Shown here piece after piece: positions 42,018-50,829 of a stretch of 64,000 nucleotides of DNA. Made by a program: the position numbers and the translations under genes. Each line of letters starts with the position of its first letter. Position 1 is the stretch's first letter. This DNA comes from Nitrospira sp. ST-bin5 (lineage in GTDB: Bacteria > Nitrospirota > Nitrospiria > Nitrospirales > Nitrospiraceae): the NCBI GenBank assembly GCA_002083555.1, contig MSXN01000009.1:1-64000 (forward strand), written 5' to 3'. The notes under the pieces were generated by a model. It worked only from the letters and a program-made list of their open reading frames with translations. It searched no databases and had not been told where the DNA came from.

Positions 42018-44096
42018 ATGACATGGTATAGGGACGCAGAAGCCGAGCTGACTCTTGTTGCCTCGGCCATACAAAGCCAACGGACCATTCAGCTGGATCG
42101 ACTCGAGGCCTTAGCAGCCTCGCTGGTCGCATCGTTGAAGCGCAGCGATGAATTGATCGTCATGGCGCTCTCCAGTCCGTCGGGATCGCCGCTTTTGACC
42201 AACCTCGTGAACGTGGCCGTCGTGTCGACGAAGGTGGGGATGGGACTGGGATATTACGGACGCGAATTGGAGCGTCTGGCCCTGGCCGGTCTGGTGCACG
42301 ACATCGGATTGTTTGCGGTCCCGCAATCGCTCGTTACGAAAGCCGGCCGACTGACGGCGGACGAACGGACGTTGATCGAACAACATCCAGAACTGGGGTT
42401 CGAGGCGATCAAGCGATCGGGGCCTGACTACACCTGGCTGGCGGAATTGATTCGCCAGGCTCATGAGCGCACCAACGGATTGGGGTACCCGAATCGGTTG
42501 AAAGGACGCCAAATCAGCGAAATGGCGCTGATCATCGGCGTCTCCGATGTGTTCGACGCGATGATCAGCGAACGGCCGTATCGTCCCAGGCTTTTTCCGC
42601 ATGAGGCGATCAAAGAGTTGCTGGTGGCAGAGCGAGCCACGTTTCCCCGGGAGATGACCAAAGCGCTGGTCGAGCAGCTGTCGGTGTACCCGCTCGGCAC
42701 CACCGTCCGACTGACTACCGGAGAAACCGGGATAGTGGTGGGAGTGAATGTGCAGTACCCATTACGGCCGATCGTGGAGGTCGATGAATCGGGAGAGGCG
42801 GGTCACGTCGAGAGTCGGCACATCAATCTTAGTTTGACTCCGCTGGTGAGCATTATCGAAGCGCTCAAGGCGCCCGTGGTCGGTCGTCTTATTTTTGCGC
42901 CGGAGGTTCCGAGCGTGGATGTGCCGGGGGCGGCGTCTGATCAGTTTACGTCACTGCTGGAGAGTCTGGACGCCATTGCGACTGCCATTCAAGGCGTCGT
43001 GGAACATGCGCGGCATCCTGGTGCGGTGGTCGGGGGAAAACCTGAAGTTGTCCCTGGTCAAGAGGCCGTGGCGGAGACGCCGGGGCAGGATGAGGCCGGC
43101 TTTGACAAGGAAGTCGTGGGCTTATTTGCGCTAGAGGCGCATGAGTGGTTGGCGCAAATTCAATCGGCCCTCGCACGGCTCAGTGCCGATAAAGAGGGGC
43201 CGGTTCGTTCGCATGTGTACGGGATTGTCCTTAACGGCATTACGAATCTGGCGAAGTCTGCGGGCACGGTGCATCTTGATGAGATTGAATCGATGGCGAC
43301 GAACCTGCTGCCCGCGCTTCGTGACGTCGGCGGAGCAGAGACGGCCGTTGCTTCCGAGTCGTTGCGTCAGTTACACCATGGCTTGAATCGCGTCGTTGCC
43401 GCGGTCCGGCAGTTGGCCTCCGTTCCGTCCCAGAGCGTAGCGGGAGATGAACGGATATTCGGCGCCGGGGAAGCACCCGTGGTGCACGCGGAGGAGACGG
43501 GTGCTGTCGAACCTGTGGAGACGGCCACGCCTACCCTCCATCCCAGCGGACCGAACAGCGAATGGTCCTCGCTTCCGTTATTAAGTGCGCTACGTGAGCT
43601 TCAGAAGGCTCGCTCGAGATCGATGCAGCCGGCTCGGGATATGTTGGAAGCGGTGATCCATCGGGCCGAAGAAGTGAGTGAGGCCGTACAGCCGGTCGAT
43701 GTGGCTACAATCGAGCGGATCCTTCGCGACTTGGATCGGCAGGATACTGAGTTTCTTCAGGCCGTTCATTTGCGCGTCCCCAAAATGACGGAGGCGCTTG
43801 CATCGCTTCGGGCGCAGGCCGCCAGTTTCGTCACGGCGTCTCAGCTTGATCCTATTCTTCACCATGTCGAGTTCTTGCATGATCAGGCGAAATTGGTTCA
43901 GGCGATGACCATCATGATGTTTCTCCAAGGGTTGAAGTCGTTCTTGACGGTCACGGCGTACCGAAAGGTGACATCGTTACCCATTCGCCTTGAAGCGCTT
44001 GAACTGCGCTTGAAGACGTTAGTCCCCATGGCTGAGCAATGGGTGAATCTTGGGCGTCTTGAGCGAGCCACTATCGAAGAAATCCTTCCGGCCTGA
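42018..44096 (+). CDS. HD-GYP phosphodiesterase fused to an Hpt-like module
   Basis: A 692-residue protein from ATG 42018, after an AGGGGAG ribosome site. The N-terminal HD-GYP domain (about residues 60-225) has VHDIGLFAVPQSL, IEQHPELGFEAIK and QAHERTNGLGYPNRLKGRQI; the usual HHE/DG.GYP motif is kept as AHERTNGLGYP. Short beta segment (GTTVRLTTGETGIVVGVN) follows. Residues of about 361-692 match the upstream Hpt-like protein, but the Hpt His is lost (VYGIVLNGITNLAKSAG). It probably degrades cyclic di-GMP, with output controlled by the chemosensory system. Confidence 0.88.
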   Translation: MTWYRDAEAELTLVASAIQSQRTIQLDRLEALAASLVASLKRSDELIVMALSSPSGSPLLTNLVNVAVVSTKVGMGLGYYGRELERLALAGLVHDIGLFAVPQSLVTKAGRLTADERTLIEQHPELGFEAIKRSGPDYTWLAELIRQAHERTNGLGYPNRLKGRQISEMALIIGVSDVFDAMISERPYRPRLFPHEAIKELLVAERATFPREMTKALVEQLSVYPLGTTVRLTTGETGIVVGVNVQYPLRPIVEVDESGEAGHVESRHINLSLTPLVSIIEALKAPVVGRLIFAPEVPSVDVPGAASDQFTSLLESLDAIATAIQGVVEHARHPGAVVGGKPEVVPGQEAVAETPGQDEAGFDKEVVGLFALEAHEWLAQIQSALARLSADKEGPVRSHVYGIVLNGITNLAKSAGTVHLDEIESMATNLLPALRDVGGAETAVASESLRQLHHGLNRVVAAVRQLASVPSQSVAGDERIFGAGEAPVVHAEETGAVEPVETATPTLHPSGPNSEWSSLPLLSALRELQKARSRSMQPARDMLEAVIHRAEEVSEAVQPVDVATIERILRDLDRQDTEFLQAVHLRVPKMTEALASLRAQAASFVTASQLDPILHHVEFLHDQAKLVQAMTIMMFLQGLKSFLTVTAYRKVTSLPIRLEALELRLKTLVPMAEQWVNLGRLERATIEEILPA

Positions 44097-44660
44097 AATT
44101 CCTCTCCAGGCTCATTTGTCTGGCTCGCAACCTATTGATATTACGCACTAGCTCTATGGCTTGTGGTGGCGCATTGCCACGAGCGGACGCCGCGTATCAA
44201 TATGATATCAATGAATAAATCGTGCCTAAACAATAGGCACTGAGGTGACGCTGGCACCTGTGATGCTGGTTGGCCCATCATCCACATGGATATCCACAGG
44301 TCACGCACAGATTTTGTGGACATGAGTCTCTCCTGTTTTGCGGGTGGTGTTCTGAATGCCGCTGTGGGCTGGAGTATGCCGCGATGAAGGGCGGATCGTG
44401 TGACCGGGAAAGGGGAAACCGATCGACCGGCATGGTCCGCTAAGCGGACAGGGAGGTTTAGCCGTTCAGGCGTGAAAAGGGGATGTTGATCCTGCTGATC
44501 ATGAATGTTAGAAGAAGAACGACAAGCCTGTCGCGATAAATACCGCTCTGCAGTCAGATGATCACGTCTTGTGCCGCTGTAGCTCTTCGGAGGGGCAGTT
44601 GTCGTGGCGGGGGCTTAGAAATGTGATTGATGGTCTCGGATCGGTGTCTCATCGAATGAG
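44097..44660. other. Long intergenic region with hairpins
   Basis: There is no convincing gene in these 564 bases. I see a hairpin GTGCCTA-AACAA-TAGGCAC (44222-44240), a 10-bp palindrome TGGATATCCA (44287-44296), and a stem GTCCGC-TAA-GCGGAC (44435-44449). The segment of about 44390-44480 is purine-rich and could be a structured RNA, but I could not match it to a known class. Confidence 0.35.
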
Positions 44661-45185
44661 GTGATTGTGCCCAAGCTGATTACTGTACAACGGCCAGAGC
44701 AAGTTACGAAGCACGCGCATGACTACGTCAAGACCTACATTCTCATTCCTTCTGGGTTGGTCGGTCTGGTCAGTATGCTCGGTGGAGTCGCAGGACTCGG
44801 GTATCAACTGTTTGCCACCGATCAGTATACCTGGGGAACCTTTCTTCAGAGCACGGGGCTCATTGCATTGGGTGCGGCGCTGGGGTTTGCCCAGTCTCTC
44901 TACCATTCTTATCTCTTGCGATCGTTTCCAGAGGTCCTGGCGGCTCGTATGCGCGTGGCTACAGCCAAGCAGAGTAAGAAGGGGGCCAACATTCCTGAAC
45001 CGCCTGCCTTGGAGCATCCGGGGCGTTCGTTGATTCCTATGGCCTATATGCTCGGTGTAGGGGGCATGCTTGGAGGGTCGTGGTTGGCGCTGTCAATCGG
45101 ACAGGTCTCGATTGTTCCCGCCATTCTCTTGCCATGGGCCGGGTTCTATTGGGCGCGGTTGTTTTTCTGGCGGGGCCGCGTCTAG
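44661..45185 (+). CDS. Small polytopic membrane protein, unknown
   Basis: A 174-residue protein with four hydrophobic segments: ILIPSGLVGLVSMLGGVAGLGYQL, FLQSTGLIALGAALGFAQSL, MAYMLGVGGMLGGSWLAL, and SIVPAILLPWAGFYWARLFFW. A basic loop (KQSKKGANIPEP) lies in the middle. The start is GTG at 44661 or 44667 with a weak ribosome site. I do not recognise the family. It converges with lpxD, 44 bases apart. Confidence 0.6.
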   Translation: MIVPKLITVQRPEQVTKHAHDYVKTYILIPSGLVGLVSMLGGVAGLGYQLFATDQYTWGTFLQSTGLIALGAALGFAQSLYHSYLLRSFPEVLAARMRVATAKQSKKGANIPEPPALEHPGRSLIPMAYMLGVGGMLGGSWLALSIGQVSIVPAILLPWAGFYWARLFFWRGRV

Positions 45186-45229
45186 CAGGATGCTGAAAAG
45201 ATCATTAGACCGGTCCGAATCAATAGAGG

Positions 45230-46327
45230 CTACTTGCGGGCGCGTGCCGACGGCTTCTTTGATGGGCGGGACGTCTGGGCAAGCTGGGTTTCCAGTGTTG
45301 CCACACGTTGCTCCAGGCTTCTTACCAGTTGGCGTAGTTCCGGAAGTCTGGGAATGACGGCTTGAGCTTTCATCCAGGTCTCATGTGGCATGACCGGTGC
45401 GCCGGAAACGATCTGATTGGGCTCAAGGCTCCGATTCACTCCGGCTCGGGCGGCGATCATGACCTGATCCCCAATCGTGATGTGATCTGCCAATCCGGCC
45501 TGCCCTCCGATCATCACATGCTGTCCGATGGTCGTGCTCCCGGCAATGCCGACCTGCGCGACGACGATGGAATGGGCGCCGATCGTGACGTTGTGGGCGA
45601 TCTGAACGAGATTATCCACCTTCGTTCCGGTCTGAATACGCGTGTGCCTCATCCGCGTGGTCGCGCGGTCGATCGTGACGTTGGCTCCGATTTCCACATC
45701 GTCTTCGATCGCCACTCCGCCGAGCTGGGGAATCTTCACGTGTCGTCCCTGATCCTGCGCATACCCGAAGCCATCTGAGCCCACCACGGTTCCGCTATGA
45801 ATGATGACACGGGCGCCGATGGCGCACCCTTCGCGGATCACGACATTGGGATAGAGGATTGAGTCGTCTCCGATCGTGGAGCAAGATCCCACAAAGACGC
45901 CGGGATAGAGGGTCACGCGGGCGCCGACTTTAACGCGATCCCCAAGCGTCACAGCCGGCCATATCGATACCTCTGGTCCAATCTCAACATCCCGGCCTCT
46001 GGTGAGATCCGCTGCAAGTCCACGCGGGACATATGGTGGAGCCAAACGCTGAGCAACGTGGGCCCAGGCCAGCTTGGGATTCGTCACGACGATGTGGGGG
46101 ATCGACAACTCCGGCAGGTGACGATGTGCGAGCAGTGCGCCGGCCTTGATGGCGGCTGGTATTTTCAAGTCCTTGTCGCTGCTCACAAAAGCGATGGCTT
46201 CGGCTGTGGCATCCGGAAGGCTGTCCACTGTCGTAATAGGAGTTGTCCCATTTCCATGGAGCTCCCCTCCGACGAGCTGATGAACCTGATCGAGCGTCAG
46301 CGTGATCGAGGGGGAGGGTGCGCTCAT
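45230..46327 (-). CDS. lpxD: UDP-3-O-acylglucosamine N-acyltransferase
   Basis: A 365-residue trimeric acyltransferase that N-acylates UDP-3-O-acyl-glucosamine using acyl-ACP, third step of lipid A synthesis. It has an N-terminal uridine-binding domain and a left-handed beta-helix of hexapeptide repeats (for example GARVIIHSGTVVGSDGFGYAQDQG and IGAHSIVVAQVGIAGSTTIGQHVMIGGQAGLADHITIGDQ), followed by a helical C-terminal tail with RLPELRQLVRSLEQRVATLE. A basic tail (RPSKKPSARARK) is unusual. It overlaps the acyl carrier protein gene by 4 bases. Confidence 0.95.
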   Translation of the reverse strand: MSAPSPSITLTLDQVHQLVGGELHGNGTTPITTVDSLPDATAEAIAFVSSDKDLKIPAAIKAGALLAHRHLPELSIPHIVVTNPKLAWAHVAQRLAPPYVPRGLAADLTRGRDVEIGPEVSIWPAVTLGDRVKVGARVTLYPGVFVGSCSTIGDDSILYPNVVIREGCAIGARVIIHSGTVVGSDGFGYAQDQGRHVKIPQLGGVAIEDDVEIGANVTIDRATTRMRHTRIQTGTKVDNLVQIAHNVTIGAHSIVVAQVGIAGSTTIGQHVMIGGQAGLADHITIGDQVMIAARAGVNRSLEPNQIVSGAPVMPHETWMKAQAVIPRLPELRQLVRSLEQRVATLETQLAQTSRPSKKPSARARK

Positions 46328-46641
46328 GACTTCGCCTTCCGTTTCGTGGGCGACTTCGTTGCTGTTGGCTTGGATGCCTTCTTGGCGGCCGGCTTCGCCG
46401 GGGCCAGACGCCCTTCGACATAGGAGGCGACCGAGCCAACGGTGGCCAGGCCGACCAAGTCCTGGTCGGGGATTTGAAGGTCGAACGTTTCTTCGATCTT
46501 GTAGAGCAATTCAATCACAGCCATGGAGTCCAGGCCGAGGTCATCGCGAAGATGGTGCGAGGCTTTGATGGTGCTGGCGTCTCGTTTGAGATATTCTGAA
46601 AGAGCCTGGATAATCTTCTCGACGATCACTCGGTCAGCCAT
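46324..46641 (-). CDS. Acyl carrier protein with long basic tail
   Basis: A 105-residue acyl carrier protein. The 4'-phosphopantetheine serine is Ser39 in DDLGLDSMAVIELLYKIEETFDLQIP. The core ends near residue 80; about 25 extra residues (KPAAKKASKPTATKSPTKRKAKS) form a Lys/Ala/Thr-rich tail not found in housekeeping AcpP. It overlaps lpxD by 4 bases and lies 27 bases after fabF, so it may serve the lipid A or another dedicated acyl pathway. Whether it is the main ACP is not known. Confidence 0.85.
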   Translation of the reverse strand: MADRVIVEKIIQALSEYLKRDASTIKASHHLRDDLGLDSMAVIELLYKIEETFDLQIPDQDLVGLATVGSVASYVEGRLAPAKPAAKKASKPTATKSPTKRKAKS

Positions 46642-46668
46642 GGTGTCATTCCTCTTGGTCGGAGTCGC

Positions 46669-47925
46669 TTAGGCACGAAATTGCTTCAAGACGACTGCAG
46701 CATTGTTGCTGCCGAAGCCGAACGCGTTCAGGAGCGCGGCCCGAATTTTTTTCTCTTGTGGATCGCGGCTGAGGCCGCCCAGCCGGCAGTCAGGGTCTGG
46801 ATCGTCATAATTGGCGGTGGGATGGATATGTCCCGTATGAATGGCCAATGTCGTGGCGATGGCTCCGATCGCGCCGGCGGCACCCAGGGTATGGCCAACC
46901 AGCGATTTGGTCGCGCTGATGGCGATTTTGTCCGCGCGATTCTTAAACAGCGCTCTGATCGCTTTGGATTCGACAGCATCGCCGATATTGGTCGACGTGG
47001 CGTGGGCGTTGATATAGTCCACTTCCGACGGACTGACATCAGCGGCCTTCAACGCGATTCTCATGGTGGTGGCGACTTCCTCGCCGTCTTCGCGGGGAAT
47101 GACCATGTGATAGGCTTCGCTCGTCGCGGCATACCCAGCCAGTTCCGCGTAGACGCGTGCTTTGCGTTTCTTGGCATGGGCGAGAGACTCCACGATCAAG
47201 GATCCTGCGCCTTCTCCCATCACAAATCCGTCCCGGTTCCGGTCGAACGGGCGGGACGCCCGCTCAGGTTGGTCGTTGAATTTGCTGGAAAGCGCGCGCA
47301 GCGAACAGAACCCTGCGAAGACGAGCGGGGTAATGCTCGCATCAGCTCCGACGACGATGACCGCATCGGCTTGTCCGGTTCGAATGCAGTACCAGGCCTG
47401 GCCGAGCGCGTGGGCGCTGGATGAGCAGGCTGTTGAAATCGTAAAGTTGGGCCCTTTTGCGCCGGTGGCCATCGCGACAATTCCGGAGGCGGAATTCAGT
47501 GTAATGACCGGGATAAAGTTGGGATGAACGCGGTGCGGTTTCTGATGCAGATAGAGTTGCGTAATTTCCCGTTCGCCCATCACCATGCCGCCCATACCGG
47601 CTCCGACAATGACGCCAACTCGATGAGGGGATTCCTTCTCCATTTGCATGCCTGAATCGGACAGTGCTTCGCGGCTTGCCGCTAGGGCAAACTGCGCGTA
47701 CCGGTCGACACGGTCGCCAAGCGAGGAGCCGATGTGCTGTTCAGGGGAGAAGTCTCGGATTTGTCCAGCGACCTTCGACCGGTAGCCATCCATGGGAAAC
47801 GGGTCGAAGGAGGTAATCGCCGAAATGCCCGACTGTCCCGCCATAGCCGACTTCCAGAAGGTGCTCACGCCAATGCCGATCGGCGATACCACCCCCAGGC
47901 CTGTAATTACGACCCGACTAGCCAC
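46669..47925 (-). CDS. fabF: 3-oxoacyl-[acyl-carrier-protein] synthase II
   Basis: A 418-residue condensing enzyme that elongates acyl-ACP with malonyl-ACP. The catalytic triad is visible as Cys in ISTACSSSAHALGQ, His in HATSTNIGDAVES and His in SLVGHTLGAAGAIGAI. Start VVITGLGVVSPIG is typical. It lies between lptG and the acyl carrier protein gene, so it forms part of an envelope-lipid gene block. Confidence 0.95.
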   Translation of the reverse strand: MASRVVITGLGVVSPIGIGVSTFWKSAMAGQSGISAITSFDPFPMDGYRSKVAGQIRDFSPEQHIGSSLGDRVDRYAQFALAASREALSDSGMQMEKESPHRVGVIVGAGMGGMVMGEREITQLYLHQKPHRVHPNFIPVITLNSASGIVAMATGAKGPNFTISTACSSSAHALGQAWYCIRTGQADAVIVVGADASITPLVFAGFCSLRALSSKFNDQPERASRPFDRNRDGFVMGEGAGSLIVESLAHAKKRKARVYAELAGYAATSEAYHMVIPREDGEEVATTMRIALKAADVSPSEVDYINAHATSTNIGDAVESKAIRALFKNRADKIAISATKSLVGHTLGAAGAIGAIATTLAIHTGHIHPTANYDDPDPDCRLGGLSRDPQEKKIRAALLNAFGFGSNNAAVVLKQFRA

Positions 47926-47994
47926 GCGTCATACTCCTTATTCACACAGATTCGGTCACTACTTACCGGAAGGTCTGCGTGCAGTCAACCGGTG

Positions 47995-49086
47995 TCAGTA
48001 GCGTACTTTGAGCAGGAGGTAGAGGCCAAAGCTCGCAAAGAGCAAATTGGCAATCCATCCGGCCAGCATGGGGGCGAGCAGCCCGCCTCGTCCGAGGGCG
48101 ATCGCAATGGAATGGGTCGTCCAATAACAGAATCCCACCACGAAGGCCTGGCCGATCCCCACCGCCATGGTGCCGCCGCGGACGCCGCTTCGCCGGAGGC
48201 TGAGGGCAATGCCCACGATGACCATAATGACCGCGACGAAGGGAAAGGCGAGACGCCCATAATAGTCGGTCAGCAGGCGGGCAAATGAACTTCCTTCGTT
48301 CTTGAAGCGGCTCATGTATCCACGAATATCTCTGATGGTCATCGTTTCGGAATCTCCGGCCAGCCAGGTCGAAAAGTCGTCGGGAATCAGCGACAACTCC
48401 ACCGGTTGCTCTCCGAATTGAACGAGCGCCACCGATCCGTCCTGGTGGAACCGCCGCTGGTTTCCGTTCTGAAGCATCCATCCGTCCGGGGTATAGGTCG
48501 CGGTCGCGGCTTCCGTCATGCGGTCCAATCGAAACCCGTTTTGAAAATGGTAGAGATGCACCCGATGGAGAACCGTTCCGCCGATCTCGACCTCTGCAAC
48601 GTGCATCAGGCTGTCCGATCCCATGCGGATCCAGGGGCGAGGCGCTTTGACGGCCATGGGGGCCGGCTTCTTTTCGATGCGGATGAGCCTGATCTCTTCG
48701 GCTTTTTCTAATGCCAGCGGAATCACCGTTGAGCTAAAGCTCAGCAGGATCAAGGAAATGCACGCGGCGAATATGAGGAAGGGGGAGGCGATCCAGGTCA
48801 AGCTGATCCCGCAACTTCGCATGGCGGTGATCTCATTATTGCGTGCGAGGAGCCCCAGAGTCAGGAGCGTCGCCATCAGGATCGCCAGCGGGGTAATCTG
48901 AAACGATATCGCGGGAGTCTTCAGGAGAAAGTAGGTCAGGACGTCGACCATGTTGGCGTCGAACTTGAGGAAGCGGCGGACTTTTTCGAAAAAGTCGATC
49001 ACGAGATAGATCGTCATCAATCCCGAAAAACACATCAGGAAGATCTTGGCGTACTCGCGGAGAATATAGCGAAAGAGAATCGTCAT
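47995..49086 (-). CDS. lptG: LPS export permease LptG
   Basis: A 363-residue YjgP/YjgQ-family inner-membrane protein with three N-terminal and three C-terminal membrane helices flanking a periplasmic beta-jellyroll. Characteristic features are FRYILREYAKIFLMCFSGLMTIYLVIDFFEKV at the start, ALLTLGLLARNNEITAMRSCGIS in the N-terminal half, and RRSGVRGGTMAVGIGQAFVVGFCYWTTHSIAIALG near the C-terminus. Together with LptF and the ATPase LptB it extracts LPS from the inner membrane. It follows lptF by 5 bases. Confidence 0.92.
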   Translation of the reverse strand: MTILFRYILREYAKIFLMCFSGLMTIYLVIDFFEKVRRFLKFDANMVDVLTYFLLKTPAISFQITPLAILMATLLTLGLLARNNEITAMRSCGISLTWIASPFLIFAACISLILLSFSSTVIPLALEKAEEIRLIRIEKKPAPMAVKAPRPWIRMGSDSLMHVAEVEIGGTVLHRVHLYHFQNGFRLDRMTEAATATYTPDGWMLQNGNQRRFHQDGSVALVQFGEQPVELSLIPDDFSTWLAGDSETMTIRDIRGYMSRFKNEGSSFARLLTDYYGRLAFPFVAVIMVIVGIALSLRRSGVRGGTMAVGIGQAFVVGFCYWTTHSIAIALGRGGLLAPMLAGWIANLLFASFGLYLLLKVRY

Positions 49087-49091
49087 CGGAC

Positions 49092-50183
49092 TTATTCGTA
49101 GCTCATTTTCCAGAACAGCCAGGCGGTGAGGAGTGTAAACAATCCATTCGGCATCCAGGCGCCGGCAAACGGGGAGATCCAGAGCGTGGTGACGAGGAAT
49201 TCACAGGCGATATTCAAAATATAGTACGCAACGACGATCAGCACGCCGACGGCGAATCCGCCCATACGCCCAGACCGCTTGGAGACAATGCCGACCGGGA
49301 CGCCCAGTAAGCAGAACACCAGCGAGGCGGTCGGGAAGGCCAGGTCTTTGTAGTACTCCATCAGGCGCCGCAAGGCTTGCGTGTCCTTGCCTTGGCTGGC
49401 CGTCAGTTGGGCTTGAATCGAAGCGTAGGTCGGACGCTCTTCAGTCGTGGCATACCCGCTTTGGTTCAGGCTCATCTTCAGGTCGTAACTGGTAAACGAG
49501 ACCTGTTGATATTGATCGACGACATCCGGTTGGCTATGAATGACGCCGTTCACGAGTCGAAGCGCGACCTGTTCATGCTCAGGGTCCATGAGGACCTGAA
49601 AGTCATCGGCCACGATAATGCGAGGCTCATCAGGGCTGCGCTCGTCCGATATGAAGATGCCGGATGTCGCCTGCCCGGATCCGCTATCCGGAATATAGAT
49701 CACTAATTTGGGAACAGGTTCATTGAACGTGCCTCGTTCCAGGGCCAGCACCAGCTGGTCTCGAAGGAGGTTGAGCGCGACTTTCTTCAGATTCACCGAA
49801 CTCCACGGCTGTCCCCATTGGGAGAGGACGAGTGTCAAGGTAAAGACCGAGAGGGCAAACAAGAGGACCGGCTGGGTGAGCCGGTAGAGGCTCAGTCCCG
49901 CGGCCCGCATGGCCACGAGCTCCTTGTCGAAGGAGAGGCGTCCGAAGGCCGTGATCGAGGCGATGATGCCGGCGATGGGCAGTGTCAGGACCAGAAATGA
50001 CGGAAGCAGCGTGGCGAAGACTTTTAACACCGACCAGAGGCCGACCCCTTTTGATACCAAGAGCTCGACGAGACGTAACAGCTCTCGCGTGAGCATCACG
50101 AAGCACAGCGCTCCCAGACTCAGCCCGAACGGGGCGAGGAGTTCTGTGAAAATATACCGGTCGAGTAGTGTTCGTAGAATCAC
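49092..50183 (-). CDS. lptF: LPS export permease LptF
   Basis: A 363-residue paralogue of LptG in the YjgP/YjgQ family. It has LLDRYIFTELLAPFGLSLGALCFVMLTRELLRLVELLVSKGVG, ASITAFGRLSFDKELVAMRAAGLSLYRLTQPVL, and SKRSGRMGGFAVGVLIVVAYYILNIACEFLV. The periplasmic domain occupies about residues 125-255. It begins the minus-strand envelope operon; its upstream region contains an intergenic stretch of about 300 bases shared with the cold shock gene. Confidence 0.92.
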   Translation of the reverse strand: MILRTLLDRYIFTELLAPFGLSLGALCFVMLTRELLRLVELLVSKGVGLWSVLKVFATLLPSFLVLTLPIAGIIASITAFGRLSFDKELVAMRAAGLSLYRLTQPVLLFALSVFTLTLVLSQWGQPWSSVNLKKVALNLLRDQLVLALERGTFNEPVPKLVIYIPDSGSGQATSGIFISDERSPDEPRIIVADDFQVLMDPEHEQVALRLVNGVIHSQPDVVDQYQQVSFTSYDLKMSLNQSGYATTEERPTYASIQAQLTASQGKDTQALRRLMEYYKDLAFPTASLVFCLLGVPVGIVSKRSGRMGGFAVGVLIVVAYYILNIACEFLVTTLWISPFAGAWMPNGLFTLLTAWLFWKMSYE

Positions 50184-50480
50184 AAGCGTAACGGTCGTGA
50201 GCGCGTTGCGGCACTATAGGGCAGTCGTGCGACCTTGTAAACCGCGTGGGGATATGGCCAGGGCCGAATGCGTCCCTTGACAAGGTGGAAGTGCTGTGGT
50301 ACTTCCACTTCGCTTTTCATTTCACCGATGGGTTCTGTGCGTGATTTATTTTTTTCTGCAGACGCCCGTCAGTCGATCCTCTCACTTCTCTCTTTCTGTT
50401 CATCGCAATCATTTGTGTCTCTGTAGGCGTGTTTGGCCGACTGCGTAACTACACGTAGTCATTGAGAAAAGGAGGATCTT
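50184..50480. promoter_or_regulatory. Divergent region between lptF and csp
   Basis: This ~300-base gap holds the divergent promoters of lptF and the cold shock gene. There is a GGAAGTG-containing hairpin (GGAAGTGCTGTGGTACTTCC, 50287-50306). The long leader upstream of 50481 fits cold-shock mRNA regulation, but no individual element can be proved. I see no gene in it. Confidence 0.35.
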
Positions 50481-50696
50481 GTGAAGACCAAAGGAACAGT
50501 GAAGTGGTTCAATGATCGGAAGGGTTTCGGCTTTATCCGATTGGATAGCGGGGATGATGTCTTTGTGCACTATTCAGCGCTTCAGGGCGATGGCTTTAAG
50601 ACCTTGAAAGAAGGCGAACCGGTTGAGTTCGACATCGTGCAAGGAGCGAAAGGGCCGCAAGCCGCCAACGTGTTGAAGGGCGAGCTGTCCGCGTAA
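50481..50696 (+). CDS. csp: Cold shock protein
   Basis: A 71-residue OB-fold nucleic acid-binding protein, GTG start after a GGAGG ribosome site. It has both RNP motifs: KGTVKWFNDRKGFGFIRL and DVFVHYSALQGDG. It should be an RNA chaperone. Length and sequence are typical; which csp paralogue it is cannot be told. It is followed by its own terminator. Confidence 0.95.
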   Translation: MKTKGTVKWFNDRKGFGFIRLDSGDDVFVHYSALQGDGFKTLKEGEPVEFDIVQGAKGPQAANVLKGELSA

Positions 50697-50720
50697 ACTT
50701 CTGCATAGACCGCTAGGGTG

Positions 50721-50760
50721 GGGGCGTGTTTTCTTCAGGGAAAACACGCCCCTTTCGTTT
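50721..50760 (+). terminator. Terminator of csp
   Basis: GGGGCGTGTTTT (50721-50732) pairs perfectly with AAAACACGCCCC (50741-50752) and is followed by TTTCGTTT. Confidence 0.85.
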
Positions 50761-50829
50761 CTGCCATTTTCTGGACAAAACCTATTGAGACTGTTAGCGT
50801 TTGCCTATTCTTCTTCATAGAGGTCTGTC

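Noticed and set aside
44281..44335. DnaA-box-like sequences near 44290 (ATATCCACA) and 44330
   Set aside because: One or two near-matches are not enough for an origin; there is no dnaA, dnaN or AT-rich unwinding region.
44390..44480. A cyclic di-GMP-I riboswitch before the membrane protein gene
   Set aside because: The GGGGAAACC segment resembles GEMM weakly, but the other conserved parts are absent and the distance to the gene is large.
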